This document shows positions 17,688 through 27,073 of a stretch of DNA of 64,000 nucleotides, piece by piece (the stretch's first letter is position 1; the number at the start of each line of letters is the position of its first letter). Below the pieces are notes generated by a model. It searched no databases, was not told the DNA's origin, and saw only the letters and a list, made by a program, of their open reading frames with translations. The stretch is from Paenibacillus pasadenensis (GTDB taxonomy: Bacteria > Bacillota > Bacilli > Paenibacillales > Paenibacillaceae), in contig NZ_JAMBOT010000008.1 in assembly GCF_023715725.1 (NCBI RefSeq), positions 104,954 to 168,953 of the forward strand. The letters are read 5' to 3'. The translations under genes and the position numbers were made by a program.

Positions 17688-19273
17688 CATCCAACACAAC
17701 TCCCGAGCCCGTCGAGGCTGACCAAACGGCTTTCCCCAGTCCAAAAGATCTGGAAGAGTGGTTCATCAAAAGCGATGATGTCGCAGTTATAAAAATCGTG
17801 CCTAAAGAAGAAAAATATTCCAACGCCGGAGCCGCTGAAAAAAACAAGGAGCAAACCGAGGTTTCAAAAGAAAAAGCAGCCACGGAAACGCCCGCCGAAT
17901 TGGAGCTGATCCTGATTTTTTGCAGCACGATGACCGATTCTTTTCAGCTGCAGAAAGTCATTATACCCCAAGCAACCTCCGGAATCCCCTTGCGTCCTAC
18001 CGGCGGCGCAATTGGCAGCCGGCCAAGCTATATGGGCGCTTGGCAGAAGCTGGAGCTCCCCAAGAACGGCAGCCCTTCCAACTCTATGGCCTGGCGGGAT
18101 TATATAACCCGGCTTATTTTTGAGGGAAATGCAGTTCTTCTATGTATGGAAATGCAAATGGCTTGGTCGATCTCCTCCGGCATCGTCCCTGGACGCGATC
18201 CTTCCGAAACCGGAACGGAGGTTTCCGTACGCGGGCCAAGAGACGGCTTTGTCGAGCAGCTTCATACAAATACCGCTTTGATCCGCTACCGGATGCGCTG
18301 TCCCGGATTGCACTGCGAAGAAATCGTACTCGGCACCCACTCCGCCACGAAGGCGTCATTAATGTATGAATCTACGATTGCAAACCCGGATTTAATTGAA
18401 CGGATTCGCAAAAGGCTGCTGAGCATTGACGCCGAAGATGTCAATTCCACCCGCCATCTGCAGGACCTGCTGACTGGAAAGCCCTGGTCCTTGTTTCCAA
18501 GGAGCACATACACAGGCAGGCCCGACTTTGCCGTGCAGTGCCTCAACAACGGCAGAGCTATCGTACTGCTTGACGGCAGTCCCACGGCTATCGTAGCCCC
18601 GATTAATCTCTTTCTGCTGATGAAATCAGCGGAGGATGCTCAGCAAAATTACTTGTTTGTTAACTTTTCCCGTTTTCTACGCTATTTAAGCCTGCTTCTC
18701 TCTTGTTTTTTGCCTGGTCTATACGTAGCTTTATGCGTCTACCATGTGGATCAGATTCCTTACAATCTTTTGGCTACAGTTATTAACTCCCGGCAAGGAC
18801 TGCCGTTAAGCATCGTACAGGAAATGTTTCTGGTCTTGCTTTTAATTGAAATATTCCGCGAGGCGGGAGCGCGCTTGCCGGGCGCAATCGGCCAAACGCT
18901 GACGGTTGTCGGGGGGCTCGTCATAGGCGATGCCGCCATTAGGGCCGGACTTATTTCACCGACGATGATCGTCATCGCGGCGATGACGTTTGTTTGCGGA
19001 TCGACATTGGTGAACCAAAGCCTTACGGGAGCAACGACGCTGATTCGGTTTTATATCTTTTTCATCTCGGCACAGTTAGGCATTATCGGTTTTCTGCTGG
19101 CGATGATTAGTGTGGTTGTGCATTTAACCAGAATCGACTCATTCGGCGTGCCTTATTTGGCTCCGGTCGCTCCGCTGCAATTCAAAGATTTGCTTTCCAG
19201 CTTGTTTATCAAACCGTTTTCAAAGCGGGCCAACAAACCGACTGCCATGAAAACCCGGGAGGCGCCAAAATGA
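17684..19273 (+). CDS. Spore germination receptor subunit A (GerAA type)
   Basis: A subunit of the Ger receptor. The 529-residue protein has a charged N-terminal region (about 1-75) and a soluble domain with GRPDFAVQCLNNGRAIVLLDGSPTAIVAP, a family-typical segment spanning about residues 280-305. A C-terminal membrane domain has about five helices (FLRYLSLLLSCFLPGLYVAL onward) with REAGARLPGAIGQTLTVVGG, another hallmark. Start is TTG at 17684 after GAAGGAGG. It overlaps both neighbours by four bases. Acts with the B and C subunits in the inner membrane of the dormant spore. Confidence 0.95.
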   Translation: MTSNTTPEPVEADQTAFPSPKDLEEWFIKSDDVAVIKIVPKEEKYSNAGAAEKNKEQTEVSKEKAATETPAELELILIFCSTMTDSFQLQKVIIPQATSGIPLRPTGGAIGSRPSYMGAWQKLELPKNGSPSNSMAWRDYITRLIFEGNAVLLCMEMQMAWSISSGIVPGRDPSETGTEVSVRGPRDGFVEQLHTNTALIRYRMRCPGLHCEEIVLGTHSATKASLMYESTIANPDLIERIRKRLLSIDAEDVNSTRHLQDLLTGKPWSLFPRSTYTGRPDFAVQCLNNGRAIVLLDGSPTAIVAPINLFLLMKSAEDAQQNYLFVNFSRFLRYLSLLLSCFLPGLYVALCVYHVDQIPYNLLATVINSRQGLPLSIVQEMFLVLLLIEIFREAGARLPGAIGQTLTVVGGLVIGDAAIRAGLISPTMIVIAAMTFVCGSTLVNQSLTGATTLIRFYIFFISAQLGIIGFLLAMISVVVHLTRIDSFGVPYLAPVAPLQFKDLLSSLFIKPFSKRANKPTAMKTREAPK

Positions 19274-20421
19274 AACGCTGCCTTTGTTTCTATACTTGTC
19301 TTGCGGCGGGGTTGTTGCTGCTTCTAGCAGCAGCGGGATGTGACTCCAATGAAGTGAATCGGGTTTACGTGAAAACATTAGGCTTGGATTTTAAAGACGG
19401 GAAATACGTCATGTTTGTCCAGGTTCTTAATTTCAACAATGAGGCTAAAAACGAATCAAGCCCCAAATCAGCCGGATATAAGCCTTGGACGGGCAATAGC
19501 AGCAGCCGAAGTTTCATCGAGTCCGCAAATGCAATCTTGGCCACTTCACAGCGGGAGTTAGACTTTTCTCATGTAACAGCTCTAGTAATATCGGAGAACT
19601 TTCTACCGAGGCTTAAGACAGAGGATCTGACAGAACTTCTAGACAAGTTCCCCGAAATCCGTCTCAATATTTGGACGTATGCCACAGCAGCTCCGATGGA
19701 TCAAGTTTTTTCAACGGAGACGCTGTTTAACTTTATGGATACCAACTCGGTCTTGCATTCCCCTGAAGAATATTACAAACAGCTGTCCGGTATCGAACCA
19801 GTTCAATTATTTAAACTATTAAGAGAGGATTTTCATCCGGCCTTTTCGGAATATCTTCCTCAGCTGGGCACAAATAACTCCATTTGGGAATCGGACTTCA
19901 AGTCCAAAAATACTCTTAGCGTTACCGGAGCGTATTTTCTACACAACAACAATTACAAAGGGAAAATGAGCCTGAAACAGCTGCAGGGCTGGCATTGGAT
20001 GAATCCTAGGATGAAACGCTGGACAGTAAGTATTTACAAGGATGGGGAAGAGCTCGGCGCAATTACGTACAAAAAATCAAAACCGGCCGTTCAGCTCCGT
20101 TTCAACGAAAACGGCGAGCCGATTTATAATATTGATGTCAAGCTTTACGGCTTCCTTGCCCTTCGTAAATCTCGCTCACCTCTATCGGAAGTGGAACAAG
20201 CGGCAGAAGATATGATTACTAAACAAATCAGGGAAGCTTATACAACCGGCATAAAACGAGAAATAGACATATTCCAATTGAATGAATTGTTTTACCGCAA
20301 GCATTATAAACATTGGAAACAAATGACCTCAAACGGATCTGAGTTTATATTGACAGAGAATTCGCTGGACAAAATCAAGGTTAAAATTAAAATCATAGTA
20401 CCGGGAAGATATAAACACTGA
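19270..20421 (+). CDS. Spore germination lipoprotein (GerAC type)
   Basis: C subunit of the germinant receptor, a lipoprotein on the outer face of the inner spore membrane. The 383-residue precursor has a signal with lipobox LLAAAGC (Cys at about 24). The Ger(x)C domain follows, recognisable by VYVKTLGLDFKDGKY near the N-terminus, SHVTALVISENFL and the C-terminal KIKVKIKIIVPGRYKH. It overlaps the A gene by ATGA. It ends the operon, and the convergent hydrolase gene stops 11 bases away with no clear hairpin between them. Confidence 0.93.
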   Translation: MKRCLCFYTCLAAGLLLLLAAAGCDSNEVNRVYVKTLGLDFKDGKYVMFVQVLNFNNEAKNESSPKSAGYKPWTGNSSSRSFIESANAILATSQRELDFSHVTALVISENFLPRLKTEDLTELLDKFPEIRLNIWTYATAAPMDQVFSTETLFNFMDTNSVLHSPEEYYKQLSGIEPVQLFKLLREDFHPAFSEYLPQLGTNNSIWESDFKSKNTLSVTGAYFLHNNNYKGKMSLKQLQGWHWMNPRMKRWTVSIYKDGEELGAITYKKSKPAVQLRFNENGEPIYNIDVKLYGFLALRKSRSPLSEVEQAAEDMITKQIREAYTTGIKREIDIFQLNELFYRKHYKHWKQMTSNGSEFILTENSLDKIKVKIKIIVPGRYKH

Positions 20422-20432
20422 GGGCTGTTTCG

Positions 20433-21248
20433 CTAGATGCTCCAATCCAGCCACTGTTCATGCCGCTTCTCCAGGCGGGTCAGCCAATCCGAGCTGACGC
20501 GGATCGCCTCCTGCTGATGAGAGCTCGCAGAATACGTATGATCAGCCTGGAAAATAATCTCCTTATCGCACAGCCCGTCGCCGCGCGTCCAAAATAACTT
20601 CTGGTACAGGAAGCTGTAGTCGGCGGGAATGACGTCGTCGCTTGTGCCGTGCACAAGCAGCACGTCTCCGCTGAAGCGGGAAGCGGCCTGGAACGGCTGA
20701 TGCTGCTGCAAGGTGTCGAAGAATACCGGCTCCAGCGTATAACCCGCGTAGTCGGTGGAGCCTTTCAGAACGGCCTCGTCATACCCTTGGCGGCCTACAA
20801 TGCGCACAATGTCGTTGAACGGATAACCGACGGCTGACCACAGAATGAGGCGGCCGACCCGTTTGTCTTTGACGGCCGTATGCAGCGCCACCGCGCCGCC
20901 CAAGCTGTGTCCGAGCAGCGTAACCCGCTGCGGATCGACGCAATCCATCGAAAGCACATAGTTAAGCGCCGTCTGGGTTTGCCGGATCATGGATTCAAAG
21001 CCGAGTGCGCCATAGCTGCCGGTGCTTTCGCCGCAGCCGCCGTAATCAAAGCGCAGCACAAAGCTGCCTTGAGCGGCCAGCGCGCGTGCTGTTTTGACAA
21101 ACAGCCGGTCCACTCCGATTCTGCTGCCGATAAAACCGTGGCAGATGACAACAGCTGGGCTGCGCTGCTCCGAGCATTCGCCCACGGGATAGTGGAGCGT
21201 TGCCGTGAGCTCCAAGTCCTCATGACGCAAAACAAGCTGCTTTTCCAT
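20433..21248 (-). CDS. Alpha/beta hydrolase
   Basis: Cytoplasmic serine hydrolase of the alpha/beta fold, substrate unknown. The 271 residues show the oxyanion region ICHGFIGSRIG, the nucleophile elbow GHSLGG (Ser), the acid LLVHGTSDDVIPADYS (Asp) and the final catalytic His in QADHTYS. The layout resembles the esterase/dienelactone-hydrolase-like proteins often annotated as YitV or feruloyl-esterase family. No signal peptide. The gene stands alone and converges on the ger operon. Confidence 0.88.
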   Translation of the reverse strand: MEKQLVLRHEDLELTATLHYPVGECSEQRSPAVVICHGFIGSRIGVDRLFVKTARALAAQGSFVLRFDYGGCGESTGSYGALGFESMIRQTQTALNYVLSMDCVDPQRVTLLGHSLGGAVALHTAVKDKRVGRLILWSAVGYPFNDIVRIVGRQGYDEAVLKGSTDYAGYTLEPVFFDTLQQHQPFQAASRFSGDVLLVHGTSDDVIPADYSFLYQKLFWTRGDGLCDKEIIFQADHTYSASSHQQEAIRVSSDWLTRLEKRHEQWLDWSI

Positions 21249-21588
21249 ATTTCCAGCATCCTTTCCCGGCTCTTCCGTTCCGACGGAGGAGCTTCTTATA
21301 TATGATTATTCCGACCTAATTAGTATGATATTGGTTAGACTTAGCTTATCATCCGCATTTGAGATTGTCAATGAACGGTTCAAATTGCTTTGCATGCCAT
21401 ATAAAAAAGCGAATTCGCCCTCCAACTCGGAGAGGCAAATCCGCCATTTTGAAATGAATTGTGCTTGCAAAGGCGCTGACTCCATTTACGATGCCGGCAA
21501 TGTCATTGCGCAACGCCTTCGCTGGAATGGAACGCCCCTGTTTGAGTTAACCTAATGCCATTCCCTACTATGGAGAGGAGGCTTAGCC

Positions 21589-21705
21589 ATGCCAGAGCTT
21601 CTGACTTGGTTAACCAAACATTGGGTGTCCGTCCTGATTGCGGCCGCTCTGCTAGTTGCCTGCGTATTTGTTTATATGAACCGCACGCTTTTTCTCAAGG
21701 AGTAA
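21589..21705 (+). CDS. 38-residue single-span membrane protein
   Basis: Small open frame reading MPELLTWLTKHW, then a hydrophobic stretch (VLIAAALLVACVFVYM), then NRTLFLKE. It begins with ATG seven bases after GAGGAGG, a very good ribosome-binding site. A short cytoplasmic or external N-terminus, one membrane helix and a charged tail are predicted. It overlaps the 3' end of the histidine kinase gene by 11 bases on the opposite strand. No homologue is recognised. The ribosome-binding site and amino acid layout argue for a real gene. Confidence 0.6.
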   Translation: MPELLTWLTKHWVSVLIAAALLVACVFVYMNRTLFLKE

Positions 21706-23116
21706 CATCCGGGCTTTCATTCTCGTCCTCGGCCTGCAGCAAGGGCAGTCGAAGCTTGACGGTCGTTCCGAGAGCGGGCTCGCTTTCGAGCTCCAGCACG
21801 CCTCCGTGCAGCTCCGCGATTTCCTTGCTGATCGCAAGCCCAAGCCCGCTGCCGGAGCGGGATACCACGCCTTTGTAAAACTTTTCGGTTACATGGGGCA
21901 AATCCTCTGGCTGAATGCCCACGCCGTTGTCGGAAACAGACAAAAGCGCATGGCCCCCCTCGCTTACAGCGTTTACTCTCACCGTGCCTCCGTTTGGGGT
22001 GAACTTGAAGGCATTGTCGATCAGGTTGATCAACACCTGACGGAGCCGGTTCGGGTCCCCCATAATGAGGAGCGGGTCCGGCTCCAGGCTGCTGAGCAGC
22101 CTTACCCCCGTAACATCCTGGCGAACCGCTTGCTGCATGACGCATTCGCGGACCGGCAAGTTCAGGTCCATCTCCTCCAGATGCAGCTCCATGCTTCCCG
22201 AGCTCAGCTTGGAGAAATCCAGCAGATCCTCAACAAGTCCGGCGAGCCTTTCCGTTTCACGCGAAATGATGCCAAGCCCCTCTTGAACTTCCTCCTGCCG
22301 GGAGCCCGGGTCGGCGAGTGTTTCGCTCCAGCCCTTGATGGACGTCAGCGGTGTTCTCAGCTCATGCGATACAGAGGAAATAAAATCGTTTTTGAGCTTC
22401 TCCCGCTTCGTCAGCTCAACCGCCAGCGTATTCAGCGTGTCTGACAGCTGTCCAATCTCGTCGCGGCCGGTCCGCCCTCCCACGCCGCTCTGCCAGTCTC
22501 CGTCCGCCATTAATCGGGCACGGCTGGTCAACACCCGCAGCGGGCGTACGATTCGTGTTGCCATCCACATGCTAAGCGCAAAAAACAAGAGAATAACGGC
22601 CGCCGCCGTAAGCAGCGTCATACGAATGAGCAGCTGCACCATTTTGTCGACTTCCCGCAGCGAGGCGGAATAACGCACAATGGAAATAACGCGGCCATCC
22701 CGCAGCAGTGGCGACGAAGCGGCAACGATGCGCTCCCCTGTCATCTCGTCATTGCCGTACCAGGCGACTGTGCCGCCTTCCGCTGCCTTTTCCACATCGG
22801 GAGTCCGAATGGAATGGCTGTCGTTAAAACCGTCGGAGTCCATGAACATGCGGCCGTCCGGCTGCAGCAGCTGTATTCGTGTTCCTGAATCGGTCATGTT
22901 CTGAAGCATGTAGCTCGCGCGCTCATTCGGTTCCATCCATTGCATCGCTCTGGCATGCAGCCCCATCGAGGTTACAACACGCTGTTTCATCGCGCTGGAT
23001 GCGCTGCCGTAATAGTAGTTCCAGATCAGCGTCAAAAAAGCGCCGCCCAACACGACAACCGTGAGCAGGATTAACAGCAAATAACTCAATACCATCCGGG
23101 TTCGAAGGCTTCTCAT
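21695..23116 (-). CDS. Two-component sensor histidine kinase
   Basis: Membrane sensor kinase. From MRSLRTRMVLSYLLLIL (473 residues) it has a membrane helix at 10-32, an extracytoplasmic sensor region to about 160, a second helix (LTAAAVILLFFALSMWM) and a HAMP domain. The dimerisation domain has the phospho-acceptor His in SHELRTPLTSIKGW. The ATPase domain has N-box NLIDNAFKFTPNGG, G1 VSDNGVGI and G2 GSGLGLAI. The start at 23116 is chosen because ATGA overlaps the stop of the response regulator. The sensor domain gives no clear signal identity. Confidence 0.95.
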   Translation of the reverse strand: MRSLRTRMVLSYLLLILLTVVVLGGAFLTLIWNYYYGSASSAMKQRVVTSMGLHARAMQWMEPNERASYMLQNMTDSGTRIQLLQPDGRMFMDSDGFNDSHSIRTPDVEKAAEGGTVAWYGNDEMTGERIVAASSPLLRDGRVISIVRYSASLREVDKMVQLLIRMTLLTAAAVILLFFALSMWMATRIVRPLRVLTSRARLMADGDWQSGVGGRTGRDEIGQLSDTLNTLAVELTKREKLKNDFISSVSHELRTPLTSIKGWSETLADPGSRQEEVQEGLGIISRETERLAGLVEDLLDFSKLSSGSMELHLEEMDLNLPVRECVMQQAVRQDVTGVRLLSSLEPDPLLIMGDPNRLRQVLINLIDNAFKFTPNGGTVRVNAVSEGGHALLSVSDNGVGIQPEDLPHVTEKFYKGVVSRSGSGLGLAISKEIAELHGGVLELESEPALGTTVKLRLPLLQAEDENESPDVTP

Positions 23117-23934
23117 AACCGGCTCCACCGATAGCCGAAGCCCCATACCGTTTTGATGATGGACGGATTGGAGGGGTCGTCCTCCACCTTTTGGCGGATG
23201 CGGCGGATATTAACGTCCACAACCTTAAGATCGCCTGCGTAGTAACGGCCCCATACCTCGGTTAAAATCTCGTCCCGGCTTACGCTCTGGCCGATTCGGT
23301 CAAGCAGCAGCTTTACCAGCGTCCATTCGGTCGGAGTAAGAACAATTTCATCCCCGTTTTTCCACAGCTTGCGATCCCCTTCGGACAAAAGAAAAGCGCC
23401 GAATTTCCGGCTATCCTCCGGAAACTCAGGCAGCAACTCGTTAGAATCGGCGATGGCAGCCAAGTCCGAAACGGCTGTTTGCGGAACTAAGCCCGCCGAT
23501 GCGCCTGCCGACAAGGAGCCTCCCTCCGCAGCTCTGGAAAAAAGCTCGCCAGGCTGCTCGGAATCGCTGAGACGCAGCCGCCGCGCCAGCGAACGTATCC
23601 GCGCCATTAACTCTCCAGGGCTGAACGGTTTTTGAATATAATCGTCCGCTCCCAGCTCAAGCCCTTGAATCTTGTCCTGCTCTTGCGACTTCGCAGTGAG
23701 CATGACAATGCCCATTTCCGGGTAGGCTGCCCGCAGCGCAGCGCACACCTCCAAGCCCGATATGCCGGGAAGCATGATATCTAACAGGGCGATGTCCGGC
23801 GGCCCTTGCTCTGCAACGATCTGCAGCGCCTGCTCTCCGCTTCCCGCTTCGATCGGCACCATTCCCGAGCGCTTCAAATTAATTCGTACGAAGCCGCGAA
23901 TCGCTTCCTCGTCCTCAACGAGCAAGATTTTCAT
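23113..23934 (-). CDS. OmpR/PhoB-family response regulator
   Basis: DNA-binding partner of the kinase next to it. The 273 residues comprise a receiver domain (phospho-Asp52 in LLDIMLPG, Lys102 in QKPF) and a winged-helix domain at the C-terminus (LTPTEWTLVKLLLDRIGQSV, VVDVNIRRIRQKVE, VWGFGYRW). Between them is a linker of about 57 residues (122-178, bases 23404-23571), much longer than in most relatives, rich in Ser, Ala, Gly and Glu. It lies 37 bases after the lipoprotein gene and overlaps the kinase gene by four bases. Confidence 0.95.
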   Translation of the reverse strand: MKILLVEDEEAIRGFVRINLKRSGMVPIEAGSGEQALQIVAEQGPPDIALLDIMLPGISGLEVCAALRAAYPEMGIVMLTAKSQEQDKIQGLELGADDYIQKPFSPGELMARIRSLARRLRLSDSEQPGELFSRAAEGGSLSAGASAGLVPQTAVSDLAAIADSNELLPEFPEDSRKFGAFLLSEGDRKLWKNGDEIVLTPTEWTLVKLLLDRIGQSVSRDEILTEVWGRYYAGDLKVVDVNIRRIRQKVEDDPSNPSIIKTVWGFGYRWSRL

Positions 23935-23971
23935 CCGCCTTCACCCTCCCTTCCCTAAATAGGACTTTCCG

Positions 23972-25663
23972 TTAATCAAACGGCAGCAGCCGCACGGAGG
24001 AAGCCAATTGCTCCTGGGTCAGCTGCATGGAGTTGTACCGGCTCAGCTCGTCCTCGCTCCATCCGTCTGCCGCAGTCGGAGCCGGCTGTTTCACGGCCGC
24101 ATATACAAAGCCTCCGGTCGTACGCAAATTATCGGGATTGAGCCCTTTTTTCTCCATCCACGAGGACCAGCTGTCCCAATCCTTTACAGACACGCCGTAG
24201 AGCGTCCAGAGAGGCGCGCGAATACCCGACTTAGCATTGTAATATTCCATTCGAATAATCCCGTTGTTCTCCCCAACCGGACGGGAAAGCGTAAATTTCC
24301 CTTTCCAGCGTGAAGGGATCTGCACCGAGATGCCGTACCGCAAATCGTTATATTCCATCGCTATGCTGATGCGCGACGGCTTAGCTTTTTCAGACTCCGC
24401 ATCAGGCACCAAGGATTTGCCTATTTCAGGCGACCGTCCCTGATTCGGGGTTTCAGCTCCGCGTTCCATTGTGGCCGTGCCAGAAGTTGCTGTAGACCTG
24501 CCATTATGGTAAACGATAGATCCGTCATTCGGATAAAAAGCCGCTCCGCTGCCCAATACCGGTATTTCACCGCTCCACTGCAGCCACTCTGTATATTCGA
24601 CAAGTTCGGAATACGGCGTATCTTCCGGCTGGCCTGGCGCGCTGACCAGCTCGCTCCATTCCAGTATACCGTCACCGTTAATATCAGTCATAGGGAAGCT
24701 GTCCGCGACTGCGGTTATGGAAACGTTTTGCGACGGATAGACCTGCTCCAGCCTGTTTTGTTCCCAGGCATAGATAGTTGTCGTGGAGGCATGCCCGCCA
24801 GACTCCGCTTCCACAATAACTCCAAATTTGCTCTTGGCAATTTTACCGATCGCAAGCTGACGATAGACCATGGCATTATGCTGAATCGATTGTTTGACCG
24901 TATTGACGAGTTTGCCTTTTTCAATCCGGTATATTTCAATTTGCGGTTTACCGAGGTTGTCTGGGCGTCTTATAAGTACGAGCTCCTGCTTGCCATCTCC
25001 GTCCACATCGCCCGTTTCTGCTGCCTCATAGGCCAGCGCTTCAATCGGTTTCAGCAGCCTCCCTTCCTCTGATTCCTCGAAGGAAGGATTATCGGCCGAA
25101 TATACCTGTACCTCGTACTGCTGCCAGCTTAAGCTATTTCCAGGCTGCTTAACAACCCAGCCGGCAATCAGCTCGGTCTGTTTGTCTCCATCCATATCTA
25201 CAAAGGTTAACCATTCCAGGCTCGTTCCGGATGGGGAACGCAACACAGCCCATGGTTTCCACTCATTCGCCTCTTTGCGCGCAATCATAATTCGTGAGCT
25301 GCCATAACTATCGGAGTAAGTCATAATCGCTTCCTCGATGCCGTCTCCGTCCCAATCCATTGATCGTATCGCCTCGGGATGCCGCTCATTTGAAGGAAGC
25401 GATAAAGCGCTGCCTGCGGGGAGCAGGCGTTTCAGCTCAGCCGCAGTGCTCCCCGTCTTCTGCTGGGCAAGCGGCGGTGTAAGCAAATCGGCCGGAGCAG
25501 CCGTGTAACGGCATCCCGACAGAACAAGGGCAAAAGCTGCAAATACCGCCGCAAGCCGAGCTTTTCTCGGCTTAACGGCGGCTGCTGGCGACACCTTTGA
25601 TCCCCGGTCCGGGAGGCCGGACCGGTTCCTGCTCATGGGTTTAGTAGCGTTAATCGTCCGCAC
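23972..25663 (-). CDS. VCBS/FG-GAP repeat lipoprotein
   Basis: Unknown-function surface lipoprotein. A long basic N-terminal leader precedes a membrane segment and lipobox (FAALVLSGC with variants around residue 50). The mature part has calcium-binding-like repeats of FG-GAP type: DWDGDGIEEAIM, DMDGDKQTELIAG, DVDGDGKQELVLI and DINGDGILEWSEL. The C-terminal 150 residues are different and may form a separate domain. It precedes the response regulator and kinase, so it may be the sensor input or its target. The start is uncertain: GTG at 25663 directly abuts GAGGAG, while an in-frame ATT at 25654 has better spacing and ATG at 25636 has none. Confidence 0.75.
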   Translation of the reverse strand: MRTINATKPMSRNRSGLPDRGSKVSPAAAVKPRKARLAAVFAAFALVLSGCRYTAAPADLLTPPLAQQKTGSTAAELKRLLPAGSALSLPSNERHPEAIRSMDWDGDGIEEAIMTYSDSYGSSRIMIARKEANEWKPWAVLRSPSGTSLEWLTFVDMDGDKQTELIAGWVVKQPGNSLSWQQYEVQVYSADNPSFEESEEGRLLKPIEALAYEAAETGDVDGDGKQELVLIRRPDNLGKPQIEIYRIEKGKLVNTVKQSIQHNAMVYRQLAIGKIAKSKFGVIVEAESGGHASTTTIYAWEQNRLEQVYPSQNVSITAVADSFPMTDINGDGILEWSELVSAPGQPEDTPYSELVEYTEWLQWSGEIPVLGSGAAFYPNDGSIVYHNGRSTATSGTATMERGAETPNQGRSPEIGKSLVPDAESEKAKPSRISIAMEYNDLRYGISVQIPSRWKGKFTLSRPVGENNGIIRMEYYNAKSGIRAPLWTLYGVSVKDWDSWSSWMEKKGLNPDNLRTTGGFVYAAVKQPAPTAADGWSEDELSRYNSMQLTQEQLASSVRLLPFD

Positions 25664-25719
25664 CTCCTCTGCCGGCTTTCCAACGGTGGTTGCTTGCTTC
25701 TCGACCGGCTCAGCCCGTT

Positions 25720-26772
25720 TTAAGAAGGGAGCTGGTCCACGGTAACAAAGGTATATCCTTTTGCTCTAAGATCCTTAATGAGCAGCGGCAGCAGCTCCGG
25801 CGTTTTCAGCTTAGGGCCTACGGAGTGCATCAGGATATTGCCGCCAGGCTTTGTGTTCCGGTCAATGTTGGCAAGCATATCCTTCACCGATGTGCCAGCC
25901 CAATCCCTTGTATCCACGCTCCAGAGAACCTGCTGGCGCCCTGTTTCATCCAGAATGGAGCGCAGCAACGACGAGCTCGAGCCGTAAGGCGGGCGCATCA
26001 ATTTCGGCTTATATCCAACAGCATTCTCAATCAGTTTATCCGTTCGGTTCAGCTCATCCAATATTTTAGAGCGGCTTGCTTTGCCCAGCTGAGGGTGATT
26101 ATAGGAATGATTACCGATTACGTGTCCTTCGTCGGCGATGCGTTTCAGCATTTCCGGGTTTTGTTTTACACGTGTTCCGACGACAAAAAAGGTTGCCTTA
26201 ACGTTCTCTTTTTTAAGAATATCGAGAATTTCGCCTGTTATTTCGACGTCCGGCCCGTCATCAAACGTAAGCGCTACAACCTTGTCGCCTTTTTTATGAT
26301 GAGCGCCTTTGACCTGTCCCTCATTCGGAACAGATGGCTTTTGGGAACCGTTGTTGCTGCTGCTGTTGTTGTTAGCTTTGTGATTGACTTCGTTACTGCT
26401 ATCACTGCCGCTGTTGGCGCTATTGTCATTGTTGCTGGGATTACTGCCCGCTTTATCTCCGTCCCCCACAACATTCTCAGAGCCCGTCTGGCCGTTAGGA
26501 GCGTCTTTAATTGTGCCGGATTCGTTTGTATTCACAACACCATTGTTGGTTTTAAACCCCCCGGCTTCAACAAAACCCGCCTGTCCGCAGCCGCTGGAGA
26601 AGGCCAGCAATGCGGCGATCGGCAGCAGCAGCAGTCTGCCAGCCCACTTGCGGCGCTTAGGCGCGGAGCGGTCCGGCAGCACACTGGAGGATGGATTTGG
26701 TTTAACGGATGTATTGGAGTTATTTTGCCCGGAAATGGAATAATCATTACATTTATTGCGTCTGGTAATCAT
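25720..26772 (-). CDS. Polysaccharide deacetylase lipoprotein (NodB domain)
   Basis: Probable peptidoglycan or chitooligosaccharide N-deacetylase at the cell surface. The 350-residue precursor has a membrane segment and lipobox (LLAFSSGC, about residue 62) and a Ser/Asn-rich linker to about 160. The NodB domain has motif 1 TFDDGPD, motif 2 HSYNHP, motif 3 RPPYGSSS, motif 4 DTRDW and motif 5 LMHSVG, so all catalytic and zinc-binding residues are present. It is 56 bases upstream of the VCBS lipoprotein gene on the same strand and could be transcribed with the two-component genes. Confidence 0.92.
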   Translation of the reverse strand: MITRRNKCNDYSISGQNNSNTSVKPNPSSSVLPDRSAPKRRKWAGRLLLLPIAALLAFSSGCGQAGFVEAGGFKTNNGVVNTNESGTIKDAPNGQTGSENVVGDGDKAGSNPSNNDNSANSGSDSSNEVNHKANNNSSSNNGSQKPSVPNEGQVKGAHHKKGDKVVALTFDDGPDVEITGEILDILKKENVKATFFVVGTRVKQNPEMLKRIADEGHVIGNHSYNHPQLGKASRSKILDELNRTDKLIENAVGYKPKLMRPPYGSSSSLLRSILDETGRQQVLWSVDTRDWAGTSVKDMLANIDRNTKPGGNILMHSVGPKLKTPELLPLLIKDLRAKGYTFVTVDQLPS

Positions 26773-27022
26773 GGATGTAATCTCCCAACTCTATTAGATG
26801 AGTCTATCGTATCAAACCGAGTTCGCGGAGGAGTTACAATCCGGTTACATCTGATTGACAGCATTCTACGACGTTCGACATGAAGAAAAAGTTGCAATAG
26901 CTCTATAATATTCGCTATTAAGCTATTGATAAAGGGGGGTCTTTCCATAGATTTCGGAATATAAACAGCTCAATACGCGATAAGTGCACTCTGCTGTTGA
27001 ATCGAGCATTTTGAACAATAAA

Positions 27023-27049
27023 AAGCCTGTCCCGGTCCGGGACAGGCTT
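27023..27049 (-). terminator. Terminator after tagO
   Basis: Near-perfect hairpin: AAGCCTGTCCCGG and CCGGGACAGGCTT flank a single T, and a T-run follows on the minus strand. Confidence 0.8.
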
Positions 27050-27073
27050 ACATGTAAACCGTACGCGCTCGCC

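Noticed and set aside
21325..21555. 76-residue plus-strand frame upstream of the small membrane protein
   Set aside because: It has no ribosome-binding site and no recognisable coding features.
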